A stretch of 50,376 nt of DNA from Allomyces macrogynus ATCC 38327. Its lineage: Eukaryota > Blastocladiomycota > Blastocladiomycetes > Blastocladiales > Blastocladiaceae. The stretch spans positions 1,496,908 through 1,547,283 of the forward strand of contig GG745335.1 in the NCBI GenBank assembly GCA_000151295.1, read 5' to 3'. Shown here in pieces: positions 19,013 to 28,811 of the stretch. Both the position numbers and the translations under genes were made by a program. A model generated the notes under the pieces. It worked only from the letters and a program-made list of their open reading frames with translations, did no database searches and was not told the origin of the DNA. The stretch's first letter is position 1, and each line of letters begins with the position of its first letter.

Positions 19013-22000
19013 ATGGCCACGGCACCGTCGCCCACCCCCGCCGCCGCCGCGGCAACCGCTGCGCCGTCCACGACCAGCTCGCGCGCCGCGAGACCAACCG
19101 CGTCTGGCCCTGCGCCGCCACCACCCGTCATCACCAACCTGCCCACGTCCGCTGCTCCTGGTACCTCATCAACTGCCACAACCACCACCTCAACACCCTT
19201 GCCCGCCAACTCGACCACCACCAAACCCGCACCCACCACCAACACCAAGTCGGCCACCTTTTCCACCAAACCCAAGCCCCGCGCGCTCACCATCCCCGCC
19301 GCTCCTGCTCCACCACCACCCACCTACGCGTCGACATATGTCCACGACGTGACGCTCCCGCTCGTCGCCTCGTCGCACGACCTGCCCTTGCATCTCGGCG
19401 CCGAGTCGCTCGGCGCCCCCGCCACTCTCGATGCGCGACAAGTGATCATGGCAAGTCACGGCGGCGTGCTCCCCGCCGAGTTCGCCCTGCGCAAATGGAC
19501 GCGCGACGACGCGACCACTGCCGGTGTGCACGTGCCCGCGGGCGGCGGCGCCGGGTCAACGTCCGACGACGAGGATGACGAGGACGAGGAACAGACGGAT
19601 ACGGATCGCGAAGCGGCTACTGCTGCCGCGACTGCGACCGAGGAAGGAGGGAACGATGTCGAGGGCGCCGACGCCGAAGCCGATTCGGAGATGGGGTGGG
19701 AGGACTCGGAGGAACACGAGGACGTCGACGGCGACGATGGGAGCGACACGGAAACGCCCAAGGACGCCGACTCGGACACGCCCGTGTCCGCGACCGTGCC
19801 AACTCCACCGGCGTCGGCGCCCGCCGCAAGTGGTGGTGGGTTCCTCGAGTCGTTGCTCGCCAAGTACCCGCCGACCGGCCCGCCCGCGACGGCGCCTGTG
19901 TCCGGGAAACCGGTGGTCGCGGCCAAACCCGCACCCGCCAAGTCACCGACCAAGCGCCGCCGCCGCGAGGAGTGGTACGACTCGGACGACTCGTTTATCG
20001 ACGACTCGGACGAGTTTATTGGTAATGTCGGCCTGCTCAAGCCCGTGCGCAGTGGGTTCTTCATGGTCGTTGGGCCCGTCAATTCGGAGCCGCTCGAAGG
20101 GGTCACGGCCGTGTACGTGCCGCGTTTTCGATCGATTTGCGCCCTGGCTCGGTAGACTGGATCCAGACTGACCCTCTCCTTGATCTTCGAGCCGCCCTCG
20201 TGGCGCGGTCCCACTCTCCGACAGAGAAGCATCGGAAGGGCTCTCCATGCCCATGTCCAAGGACTCGATGTTTATGCCGCAGCTCAAGCGTCCGGTACCG
20301 GTCAAGAAGCCCGCGAGCGCACCTTCGTCGTCGTTGTCATTGACCGCAACTGGTGCTAAACCGTCCGCAACCAACAAGCCGGACGCCAGCGCCGCGTCGT
20401 CATCGAACAAGTCAGCGCCCGCCAAGGTAACCTCGCTGGCCCCTACGCCCGCGCCATCGCAACCCGCACCGTCGGCCCCGTCGGCCTCTGGCCACTCGAC
20501 AACGACGCGCGTCGTGCTCATCTACAACCGCCATTCCCCCGTGACCCCTGATGTGGAGAAACTGCTGCAAGAGTACCACGCGCTCACGCGCGAGACCGAC
20601 TGGCGCAACAAGTCCAAGTTCCCGGAACATCTCGAGGAACCGATCTGGCAGCTTGTGCGCACGCATTTTTGGGCGACGCAGTGGGTGCCTGCTGAAGAGT
20701 TTCTGGTCAAGTTGATTGGGACCATGCCCTACAACCAGTACACGGTCAAGCGCTTGATTGCGCGGCTGCACGTGCCGAAAATGGTGGAGATTCTCGATGT
20801 CGATATCAACCAGCAGATTGACGACTTGGAGGTCACGGCCAAGGCCGACTTGTGGCCGCAGGAACAGGCCAAGCAGGAGGCCGATGCGGTACCGCCAAGT
20901 GGTGAGGGCACGGCCAAGCAGCGTACGTCTCCCTCTCCACTATTCGATGCATTTAAATTTGAGCGTTTCGGCGGGAACTCATTTGGAACCGTCTTCAATT
21001 CAGGTCGCCGCACCAAAATGCCACCGGCCATCCGGCAAAAGCTCGACGATATTGGCGAGACGCGGCTCTGGATCGAGCAATTGCTTCTATGGCGAACGTA
21101 CGTCCGCTCCACGCTCCACCCCGCTATTGTTCACCACTGACCACGGACGGTGACCGCCCCCCCCCCCCCCCCCGGAGGGCCATCTACGAACGCATCACCT
21201 AACCGAAGGGCCTGGACGTCCGGCCATCAACCGCAATCTCTTTGAGCAGGTCGGCGAATGCTTCCCGCCCGGGTACCTGAAAATCACCGACATTGCCAAC
21301 TTGCCGTTCTGGGACCGGTACCTCAACCGGCTCAAGGAGCAGGAAGAGGACGAAGAGCGCGCGAAATTGGCGTTGGCGGCCGCTAAGAAGCGCAAGTCGA
21401 ATGCCGGGACGGCCATTAGCGCAACGTCCCCAGCTTCGTCGTCGGCGCCGCTATCTTCTTCCGCGCCCGTGACGGTGCCGGCACATGTGGCTCCCCCATT
21501 GTCGTCTTTCTCGTCCTCGGTTCCTATCTCGTCGACAGCAGCGGCAAATGCGGTGCCGCTGGTGTCCTCGTCCGCTCCGGCCTCGACTACGACGACCACG
21601 ACAACCACGAACCGCGTCGTGACAGTTCCGTCGTCGTCCCCAACGCCCGCGCCGCCGGCGCCAGTTCTGGCCACGTCGCCGCCGCTCTCTGCACATCTGG
21701 GCTCCGCACGGATCCCGACCCCGGTCCCTGACGCCAACGCGGCCACCATGGTCGCGCCAGCCGCACCACTACCCACCGTCGGTGCACCGCCCATCTCGCA
21801 CGTCATTGGTCCGTCACCGCTGCGCGTGATGCTCCTGCCCGCTTCCGCATCCGCTGCCGCCGCTGCCGGTACTATATCCCCGACCCTCGCCGACCCACCC
21901 GCCGACCGCACCGACTCGCCGACCGGCCGCCCGAAACGAATGTGGGGATTGAGAACCTTGGAGCGATGGGCTGCGGGCCGGCCCGCGATTCAGGCGGCCG

Positions 22001-22260
22001 CGGCGGAGGATGCTGAGACGGCGGCGCTTGGAGAAAAGCGCGCGGCGGTCGATGCGCCGCCGCCGGGCGCCGAGTCGGGTGCGAAACGCGCGCGGCCCGC
22101 GGAGACGTGGGGCACGTCCGGATCGGGCGATGAGAGCGCGCATGTGGATGTGGAGGTGAACGGCGGGGGGCCAATGGTCCTGGATGGGTTGATGCAGTTG
22201 GCGGCGGTCGCGGCCGCGGCGACGGGTGCGGCGGCGGGTGGGCAGGCGAATGGTGCGTGA
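19013..22260 (+). CDS. HPC2: Hpc2/ubinuclein, HIRA histone-chaperone complex subunit
   Basis: The start is the ATG at 19013 in a near-perfect GCCGCCATGG context. A low-complexity N-terminus and an acidic run (DDEDDEDEE) lead to the Hpc2-related (HUN) domain: WYDSDDSFIDDSDEF, then SGFFMVVGPV. That segment contacts HIRA in this family. Introns: about 20111-20246 or up to 20280 (boundaries uncertain), 20923-21003 (GTACGT/CAG) and 21098-21177 (GTACGT/GGAG, holding a 17-C tract). The middle domain includes FPEHLEEPIWQLVRTHFW and LWIEQLLLWRT. After the third intron the frame reads AIYERIT then TAA, and the obvious continuation EGPGRPAINRNLFEQ starts five bases later: a 5-base insertion (21200-21204) or unrecognised splicing. 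The C-terminal tail is Ala/Ser-rich with basic KRMWG and KRAR patches. Confidence 0.85.
21157..21173 (+). repeat. Poly-C tract (17 C) in an HPC2 intron
   Basis: Seventeen consecutive C, immediately upstream of the proposed acceptor GGAG at 21174-21177. It could act as the polypyrimidine tract of that intron. Confidence 0.9.
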
Positions 22261-22518
22261 TGTGAGGGATGATGCCGTAGTGCAAGGGAGGTTCGGGTTT
22301 GTGGATTGTGTGTTGGGAAATGGAGTGCAATATTCGTGACCAATCAGGATGGAATCACGGATGGGCTTCCAGCCTGGCGGCAATGAGCGCATGCACCAGA
22401 ACGCAAGAGAGAGAGAGCACGAAAAAACGGATGGATTTCACAGAAAGACTTCCTACGACGGCAACAGCACACAAAAAACGGCACGAAACTAACGAACGCG
22501 GCAACAACTCCAGCGTGC

Positions 22519-23881
22519 TCACTTGGTCACGTAGAACACCTGCTTGCTCGTGAAATAAGAGAAGCTGTTGTCGAAAACCAGGTAGACGAACCCGTTCTCC
22601 GGCGCGACAATCTCGCCCGTAGCCATTTCCTTGCGCTCGAGCGTCTTCTTATCGTTCTTGGGCACGCTCGTCTTGTCCCCTTTGGCCGGCGCAAACCCGG
22701 CCGCAAACGCCACATCGAGCCCGGTTGTGACAAAATGGTAATGAAGCACCTGATCCTTAGTCACGGGCACCCACACGGTCATCGCCCCACGCGCCGGCAC
22801 CGTCTCCGTCACCGGCTCGGCCGCAGCGGCCCGTGCGGTCCCCGTGCCAGATGCGTCCGATGGCGACGTCGGGAGTGGCGTGAACGCCGCTGGCAACCCG
22901 CCATACTGAGGCGGCAAGTTCTCAAGCGCGACCTTCTCCACCAACGCGCCACGCGCAGCCGACGCCCCGACCATGCGGAACTTGGCCTTGGTCCGTGCGG
23001 GCGTGAACACGGTGAACACCTGGAACAGCGTCTCCATGACGCCCGGTACATTGATAAACAGCTTGCACGCGAGCCATTCCGGATAATTATCCTGGAAAAT
23101 CGCGATAATCGCCTTGGTCGCCTCGCGCATCGTGCCCGTTGGCCGCATCGACGCGCCGGCATAATCGTGCACTTGCATCACGGCCTCGGGCGCGGTCGGA
23201 GACGCGTCGTTAAGGTCGATTTGCGCAACGGCGCGTTCCATGAGCTGGACGCGCCAGCGAACAAAGTCGTTCGCGGATTGCGTCTCAAAGACTTGCGACG
23301 CGTTCATCGCGCCGTAGAAATTCCAGGTGACGGGGTTGCCGTCGCGGTCGCGGCCGTAGACGGCGCCAGCGCCGGCCATCGAGTCGGCGAACGTGGCAGT
23401 GAGGAGCGCTCGCATGTTGAATTCCTTGCGCCACTGTTCGTGTCGTGGATAGTGGCGAGGGGGGATGGCGGGTCAGCGTGGAGTCGATGGAGGATACACC
23501 TCGGTGCAAGTGGATCAGTGCGAATCAACGGACCTTGAGGCAGCTGATGAGCATCGCGCGCGACTGTTCCACGTCCCACTCGCGTGCACGGAGGAACTTG
23601 AGCAGGACGCGCGTCGGGCCCGGCGCCAGATCGTTGGCCGCGTCGGCGACACCCGTCAAGTCGACGCCCCAAATGAACATCTAGATGTACGAGAGGATCG
23701 GTTAGGAAACCTCAATTCAAGCACTCTCCACCATGTTACGTGCGACGGTACGGACATCGGAGGGTTCGGTCAGCCCTTCGGCGGTGAGAGCCTCCTTGGT
23801 CAGACCCTTGGCCAGCGTGGCCAGCGCCGTCTTCTGGTTGTCGACAAGGTTGCCGAAATAGCCGGTCGTGGTCGATGCCAT
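22519..23881 (-). CDS. Sec14-like CRAL-TRIO/GOLD lipid-transfer protein
   Basis: Exons 23881-23732, 23680-23534 and 23433-22519. Introns of 51 nt (GTGGAG/CTAG) and 100 nt (GTCCGT/ACAG) are both in phase 0, giving 403 residues. The joined sequence shows the CRAL-TRIO N helix (LLKFLRAREWDVEQSRAML, then WRKEFN across intron 2), the lipid-binding fold (ATKAIIAIFQDNYPEW, LFINVPGVMETLF) and a C-terminal GOLD-like beta region ending VFDNSFSYFTSKQVFY. This resembles patellin/SEC14L proteins, which move phosphatidylinositol and other lipids between membranes and act in trafficking or signalling. It lies 503 bases downstream of FTR1 on the same strand. The exact lipid ligand cannot be read from the sequence. 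Confidence 0.9.
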
Positions 23882-24384
23882 CGTTTTGGTCGCTGCAGCA
23901 AGTTGGTTCGGAATGGCGGGAGGAATTGGTCGGGTCGGTTGCTCGGAGTCTGTTGTCAGGGCAGTCGTCGATGTCGATCCACAACTGGCTTGATTGGCAG
24001 AGTAGACGGCGCCGAGGGCAGTGCACGTAGTTAAATGAATACAGGAGAGAAGGGCCGGTTCTCGCTGATATCGCTCAAATCGAAAGCGCGGCTCGAACTC
24101 CTTGAATCGCGTTGTCTGACAGATCCCTGGCGGTAATCGATGCCCAACTTGGAACAAATAAATGGCTTTTGAGCATGTATTCCGCAACAGTGCCATGTTG
24201 GCCTTGCGGGTCTTCATGCGCGGGCAAAGGGCGCCCCGGCCAGCACAACCACAACCCGACCAACCCGACAACACCCAACAACAAAAAAAACGAACAGCAA
24301 ACATCAAAACCGACCGCCAACAGGAAATGAAAAAAACTAAAGATAAACTTAATCGACAACGCCGCGACGACCGCGCGGCCAGGT
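23882..24384. other. Spacer between the Sec14-like gene and FTR1
   Basis: About 500 bases, AT-richer than the flanks (A-rich 24280-24350 on the plus strand). It should hold the FTR1 3' UTR and the promoter of the Sec14-like gene. No gene seen. Confidence 0.5.
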
Positions 24385-25495
24385 CTAGTAGACGAGCCGC
24401 TCCTTGTCGGCCTCATCGCTCGGCTCGGGCGTCTTGTCGCCGCCCTTCATCGTCGCGTCCGACGAATCCAGACCGTCCTCGAGCATCCCGTCGGCGAGCA
24501 TCTTGCGGTTCTGGCGCTTGCGCCACCACCAGAGCCCTGCGAGCGCCAGGACCCAGTAGCCAAAATACGCGATGGTCGTCGCGACAGTCGCCTTGTGGCG
24601 CCAGCCAAACAGCGAGTTCATGACCGAGAAGAAACCGCCCTCTCCCTCGTCAAACGCCGGGTCGGTGATGTTCCAGACGTAGCCTTCGTCCGAATAATCC
24701 TCGGTCGCGCCCTCGGCCTCCTCGCCATCCTCGACTAATTCCTCGATTTCATGCGCGGCGTTCCCGCAGAGACCGGCCGCAACAAACAGCAGGAAGACGG
24801 TACTGAAGAGCATGAACCGGCGCAGAACGAGCTGGTTGCCGCCCTTGAACAGCAGGTAACCCAAAAGGCACCCGCCAGCGATACCCGTGATGGCCGGTAG
24901 GATCACGGCCGTGGCCGAGGCCGACGCGGCGGTGCCGCCGAGCAGGACAATAGCCTCGAGCCCTTCGCGGAGAATGACCGTGAACGGCAGCAGAATCATG
25001 GCCCACTTTTTACGTTCCACGGACTCGAGCGCGTCGGACGTGGCTTGCCGCAGCTTGCGCTCCCACTTTGCCTGCCAGTGCTCGACTTGCACCATCGTGA
25101 ACGCCATGACCGTGATAAGGACGACGGCAATCAGCTGGAAGACGGCTTCCCAGACGGCCTCGACGTTCTCCCACAGGTCGACCGCCACTATGTTGGGTCA
25201 CGGACGAGAAGGGTGAGCGGTCGGCTCATCAAAATATCATCGCAAGAGTCAAGAGCAGCAGCAGAAACGTACAGGTCGTGAACACGACAATGAAAATCAC
25301 ACCGAGAAGCACCGTCAAGAGCAGACCAGCCGCCGTGCCAATCCATACTTGCCGCACGACGCGCTTGCGCATCTCCTCATGGTCGACGAGCAGCTTGTTG
25401 ATGAACGTCAAGAGCACAGCAAGAATGATTGCCGCCTCGAGCGTCTCGCGCAAGAACACGACAAACGCCGGAACCGAAAAGATGGTGTTGACCAT
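24385..25495 (-). CDS. FTR1: Plasma-membrane high-affinity iron permease Ftr1
   Basis: Exon 1 is 25495-25273 and exon 2 is 25187-24385. The 85-nt intron (GTACGT/ATAG, phase 1) joins to 341 residues, close to the family's usual length. The first REXXE iron motif is RETLE in TM1 (about residues 17-21; fungal Ftr1 often has RETxE here). The second is REGLE in TM4 (about residue 147). Further hydrophobic segments are GGCLLGYLLF, FSTVFLLFVAAGLCG and FGYWVLALAGLWWW, with an acidic loop between, and the tail is charged and cytoplasmic. Ftr1 takes iron oxidised by the multicopper ferroxidase Fet3; no FET3 lies beside it in this window. No lesion. Confidence 0.95.
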
Positions 25496-26792
25496 GATGA
25501 TGGCGCGGGCGTCGTCGTCGAGTCGAATTCAGGTCCCAAAAATGTCGGGTTACGCGGTCGGTCGGTCGCGTGGCCGGAATGCACGAATGAGCTCCGGATG
25601 ACAGTCGATGAGCGGGTTCGGCACGCCGTCGTCGTGGTCAGCAGCAGCGGCGGGGGCAGATGTCGCAGCAACAGGAAACGAGAGCGAGCGAGCAAGGATG
25701 AGCGCGAGTTCCAGGGTTGGAAATGACCACGGCGAGCGAGAGCAAGGAGTATAAATATGAGAGGCAACGAGACTCGGCGCGGCCGCCTGCATCGACAAGA
25801 AGCGACCATGTGTGATCATCGCGACAAGACCCGAAGGTGGAGAGGGATTTTCTTTTTCCGCTGATTTCCGCAAAGTTTCCCGTCTGGTGCATGGGAGCCG
25901 GTGTCGGCTGGCGCGCCTTGCCACCATCGACAGAGTCGCGCTCGGACAAGGCAGCGTGCCGCCCGGGTGTTGCAGGCGGCGCCATGGTTGCCTGCCCGGT
26001 GCCGGTCGCGCGCATCGTGGCCGTGGCCGTTGCCGTGGCCGTGGTCATGTTCGTGGTCGTGGTCGTGGTCGTCGTGGTCGGGAATGGTTGTGATCGTTGG
26101 GTTGCCACCAGTCGATTTTTATCTGATCGCCAGGAGTGGCTGGGAGGTGACTTATTGTTGCTTTCGAGGCGTGGCGTATGCGGCGAAACCCATCAGATGA
26201 CCAAGACAGCGATTCCTTGTTGCACAAGAAATCGCAAGTATTGATCGTGTCAAATGCCAACAACACCGACAGAATGGAACAAGGAAACGAGCAAAAGAGC
26301 CAAAATAAATGCGCCCGGCCGGGTCGCAGCTGCGACAATCGACCAATGCGAGCGGAAGGTATCACGCTGGGTGTTCCAAAAGAGGTGGAGGTGTGAGGGG
26401 GAGAGAGGGTAAATCTGATGCCGTGATGCGGAATGCGGATGATGGGAATGATGCCAGTTGATCACTTCGACCATGATCCGTGGCCGGGGTTGGAGGAGGT
26501 GAAGCCCTCCACGTCCACCCGGAACGGTAACGGTTGGACGCGCTCTGCCGGCGCGACACGGCCAGTGGGAGGCCCAAGTCGTTGCGCGCGGGATCCACAA
26601 CGCGCGCGCGAGCGTGTCGCGCGACGTGGATGAGCAAGTCGTGCGTGCAGGGGTGACGACCACTGCTTGACTGAGTCAAAGCAAGACAGAAACAGGAACC
26701 GGGGAACAGGAGAACGTGCAAGAACAACGACGACGTGGTGACGGTGGATGGCGGCAAGTCCCGTGCCGCACTGGGCAAGTCTCTTGCGTCAA
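25496..26792. other. Upstream region of FTR1, no convincing gene
   Basis: About 1.3 kb. A TATAAATAT element (about 25751-25759) lies in the first 300 bases upstream of FTR1. The rest holds simple repeats of GTGGTC/GTGGCC type (26015-26081) and AT-richer sequence at 26200-26420. Frames here translate to Val or Thr runs or mixed composition without domains. Confidence 0.45.
26015..26081. repeat. GTGGCC/GTGGTC hexanucleotide repeat
   Basis: Tandem six-base units GTGGCC, then GTGGTC with minor variation, over about 65 bases. In translation this gives Val-Ala or Val-Val runs on the plus strand and Thr-Thr or His-Asp runs on the minus strand. It explains the long open frames here. Confidence 0.8.
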
Positions 26793-28811
26793 TCATTGGT
26801 AGTAGCGGGCGCGGGCGGTCGCCGGCAGCGGCATGCGCGACACGGTCGCGGCCTCTCGACGGTGCGGGGCATGCTTTCGGGGCGGCGGCAAGGGTGCAAT
26901 CACAGCGGCGCGATCCGACGTTATATAGTAGCGGGCCGGCCGTACGTAGTCACTGGGGCAGTTTGTCATCACCACAGCCGGCGCGCTCATGTAGTGGGCG
27001 GGCTGAACAGGACGCATGGTCGACGTGTCACGCAACCCGCACTCCGTACACCCGGGCACTGAGCACTGCGTCGTCAGCAGCTGATTCTTGACGGGCGGCG
27101 GCATCGGCTGCAAGAGCGGCGACAGGGGCCGCTTGTCGAACCACTCAGAGACGGACGGGAGGACCACTTGCGGCGCGTCTGCACGGTGCGTGACGGGCGG
27201 GCTGGTCATGGCCGGGTGAGTGACGGCCAGTCGTTTGGCCGGCGGGAGCGACGCGGTTCCACACTCGGGGCACGCGCACGGCAGGGCGGCGCGCTTGGTC
27301 GCGGCACGATCAATGGGCGTGGCGTTTGTGCTGTAGTCGTGGCGCGTCCACCGCGCGCGCTCGTCGGTCTGCATACAGTCCGGGCACGAGCACGGAGGCG
27401 AGGCAGCAGCCACATTCACTGCGTCCACCGGGGACGGCGACTCGGTAATGCGGATCGGAATCGTTTCCTCAACGGGCCGCAGCGGGACGACGGCCGTGGG
27501 TTCGCGGCGCGCGACGGCACGTGCGGCGGTTGCGGTCACGGGCGACGACGAAACCGAGCTGGTTGGCGACGGCAGCGGCGACGGGAGCATAAACTCGAGC
27601 GCGCCCGTGCGCCGGTACCGGTCCAGGGTCTGCTTCATAGGCTGTGAGTCCGCGCGCTGGTGGGTATCAAGTGTCGCAGAAGCGACGGCGCGCGGATGAG
27701 TCGGTGGGTTGTTGGCGGCGGTTGTTGCTGGACGATGCGTGGCCCCCCGACGGCGGCTCGTTGCGGCCAAGTCGACTGCCGGCGGCGTCGGCGGCAGGTA
27801 CGTCATCGGCGAGGTGGGCAGCATGTGGGCAAAGGCCCCCGAACCCGGTGCCGTGCAACCTTCCGATGCGATGCGGCCAATGGCGGGCTGCGTACTGCGC
27901 GGTTGCGCGACAACTTCGTGGCTCGGCGACGGCAGGCCCGCGGGACAGTCGAGAACCGCTGGATCGCGCCGGACGCGGTTGTCGTTCTGGGCAAGTGGTG
28001 CTTGCAGGTTACTGCAGTCTGCGGTCGCGATTGCTTGGCCCGCATCACAGATGCAGTAAACGTTGGGCACGGCCATCTTGGCGTCGATCGCGGCAGCGAG
28101 GTCGAGGTCCGAGTCGGCGACCGGGTCAATGGACGCGAGCAGCGCGAGGTTGGGCCGCGCGAGGACAGGCCACGCGACGAGCTGCGCGGCGGCGAGCAAG
28201 TGCGACTTGAGGATGGCGAGCGCCGCGTCCGGGTCGCGGTCGGCGACGGCGGTGCCGAGCGCGGCGGCGGCGGGCACGGCCTGCGCGTGCAGCTTTTCGG
28301 CGAGGAAGAGCAGTGGACGAAAGTGCAGGAAAACCGACGCGGCGGTCGTGGCAGCCGCCATGTCCCCGTTTTCTGCGTGCACCAGATCGACCTTGATCAA
28401 GGCGTGCGACGCTTCCTGCGCCGCGGTGGTGCGCGCCATCCGGGGACCGCACACGTGACGCGCCGCGGTGCCCGCAGCATCGGCGGCCGGAAAGGTAAGC
28501 GCGTGCGTGTCACCCTGACTCGCGGCCAGGTCACCGCCGGCGCCGGCGCCCGACGCGACCGACGCGGCCGACCTGTCAGCATCGTCGTCCTCCTCGGCGC
28601 CGCCCACCTCCACCGCGTCGACGCATGCGCCAAGCAGTGTCGGCACCGGTCCGTGCTCGGCCATTGTCTCGCCGCGCCGACGCACGGCTCGCAGTGGCAC
28701 CGGCTGGCCACGCGCGAGCGTCATGGGCACGTCGCCGTCGCAGTCGACGTCCCCGGTCGAGGTGCCGGCCGGCTGCTGCATGGGCACGGGCGCAGTCACG
28801 ACAACGGCCAT
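26793..28811 (-). CDS. Orphan protein with repeated CxCPxC motifs
   Basis: A single uninterrupted frame of 672 codons, starting at an ATG in a GCCGCCATGG context (28811) and ending TAG at 26793. I do not recognise the family. The N-terminal 300 residues include an Ala-rich helical domain (LHFRPLLFLAEKLHAQAVP, LAILKSHLLAAAQLVAWP). The middle is Ser/Thr/Pro-rich and disordered-looking. The C-terminal third has three Cys clusters, PPCSCPDCMQ, LPCACPECGTA and QCSVPGCTECG, about 40-110 residues apart, each with 3-4 Cys that could bind zinc. Composition is consistent with a nuclear or scaffold protein, but no function can be given. No intron is needed. It is upstream of FTR1 on the same strand, separated by 1.3 kb. 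Confidence 0.7.
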   Translation of the reverse strand: MAVVVTAPVPMQQPAGTSTGDVDCDGDVPMTLARGQPVPLRAVRRRGETMAEHGPVPTLLGACVDAVEVGGAEEDDDADRSAASVASGAGAGGDLAASQGDTHALTFPAADAAGTAARHVCGPRMARTTAAQEASHALIKVDLVHAENGDMAAATTAASVFLHFRPLLFLAEKLHAQAVPAAAALGTAVADRDPDAALAILKSHLLAAAQLVAWPVLARPNLALLASIDPVADSDLDLAAAIDAKMAVPNVYCICDAGQAIATADCSNLQAPLAQNDNRVRRDPAVLDCPAGLPSPSHEVVAQPRSTQPAIGRIASEGCTAPGSGAFAHMLPTSPMTYLPPTPPAVDLAATSRRRGATHRPATTAANNPPTHPRAVASATLDTHQRADSQPMKQTLDRYRRTGALEFMLPSPLPSPTSSVSSSPVTATAARAVARREPTAVVPLRPVEETIPIRITESPSPVDAVNVAAASPPCSCPDCMQTDERARWTRHDYSTNATPIDRAATKRAALPCACPECGTASLPPAKRLAVTHPAMTSPPVTHRADAPQVVLPSVSEWFDKRPLSPLLQPMPPPVKNQLLTTQCSVPGCTECGLRDTSTMRPVQPAHYMSAPAVVMTNCPSDYVRPARYYITSDRAAVIAPLPPPRKHAPHRREAATVSRMPLPATARARYYQ

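Noticed and set aside
25638..26108. Minus-strand Thr-run protein upstream of FTR1
   Set aside because: The frame is kept open by a GTGGTC hexanucleotide repeat, has no domain and no suitable start context.
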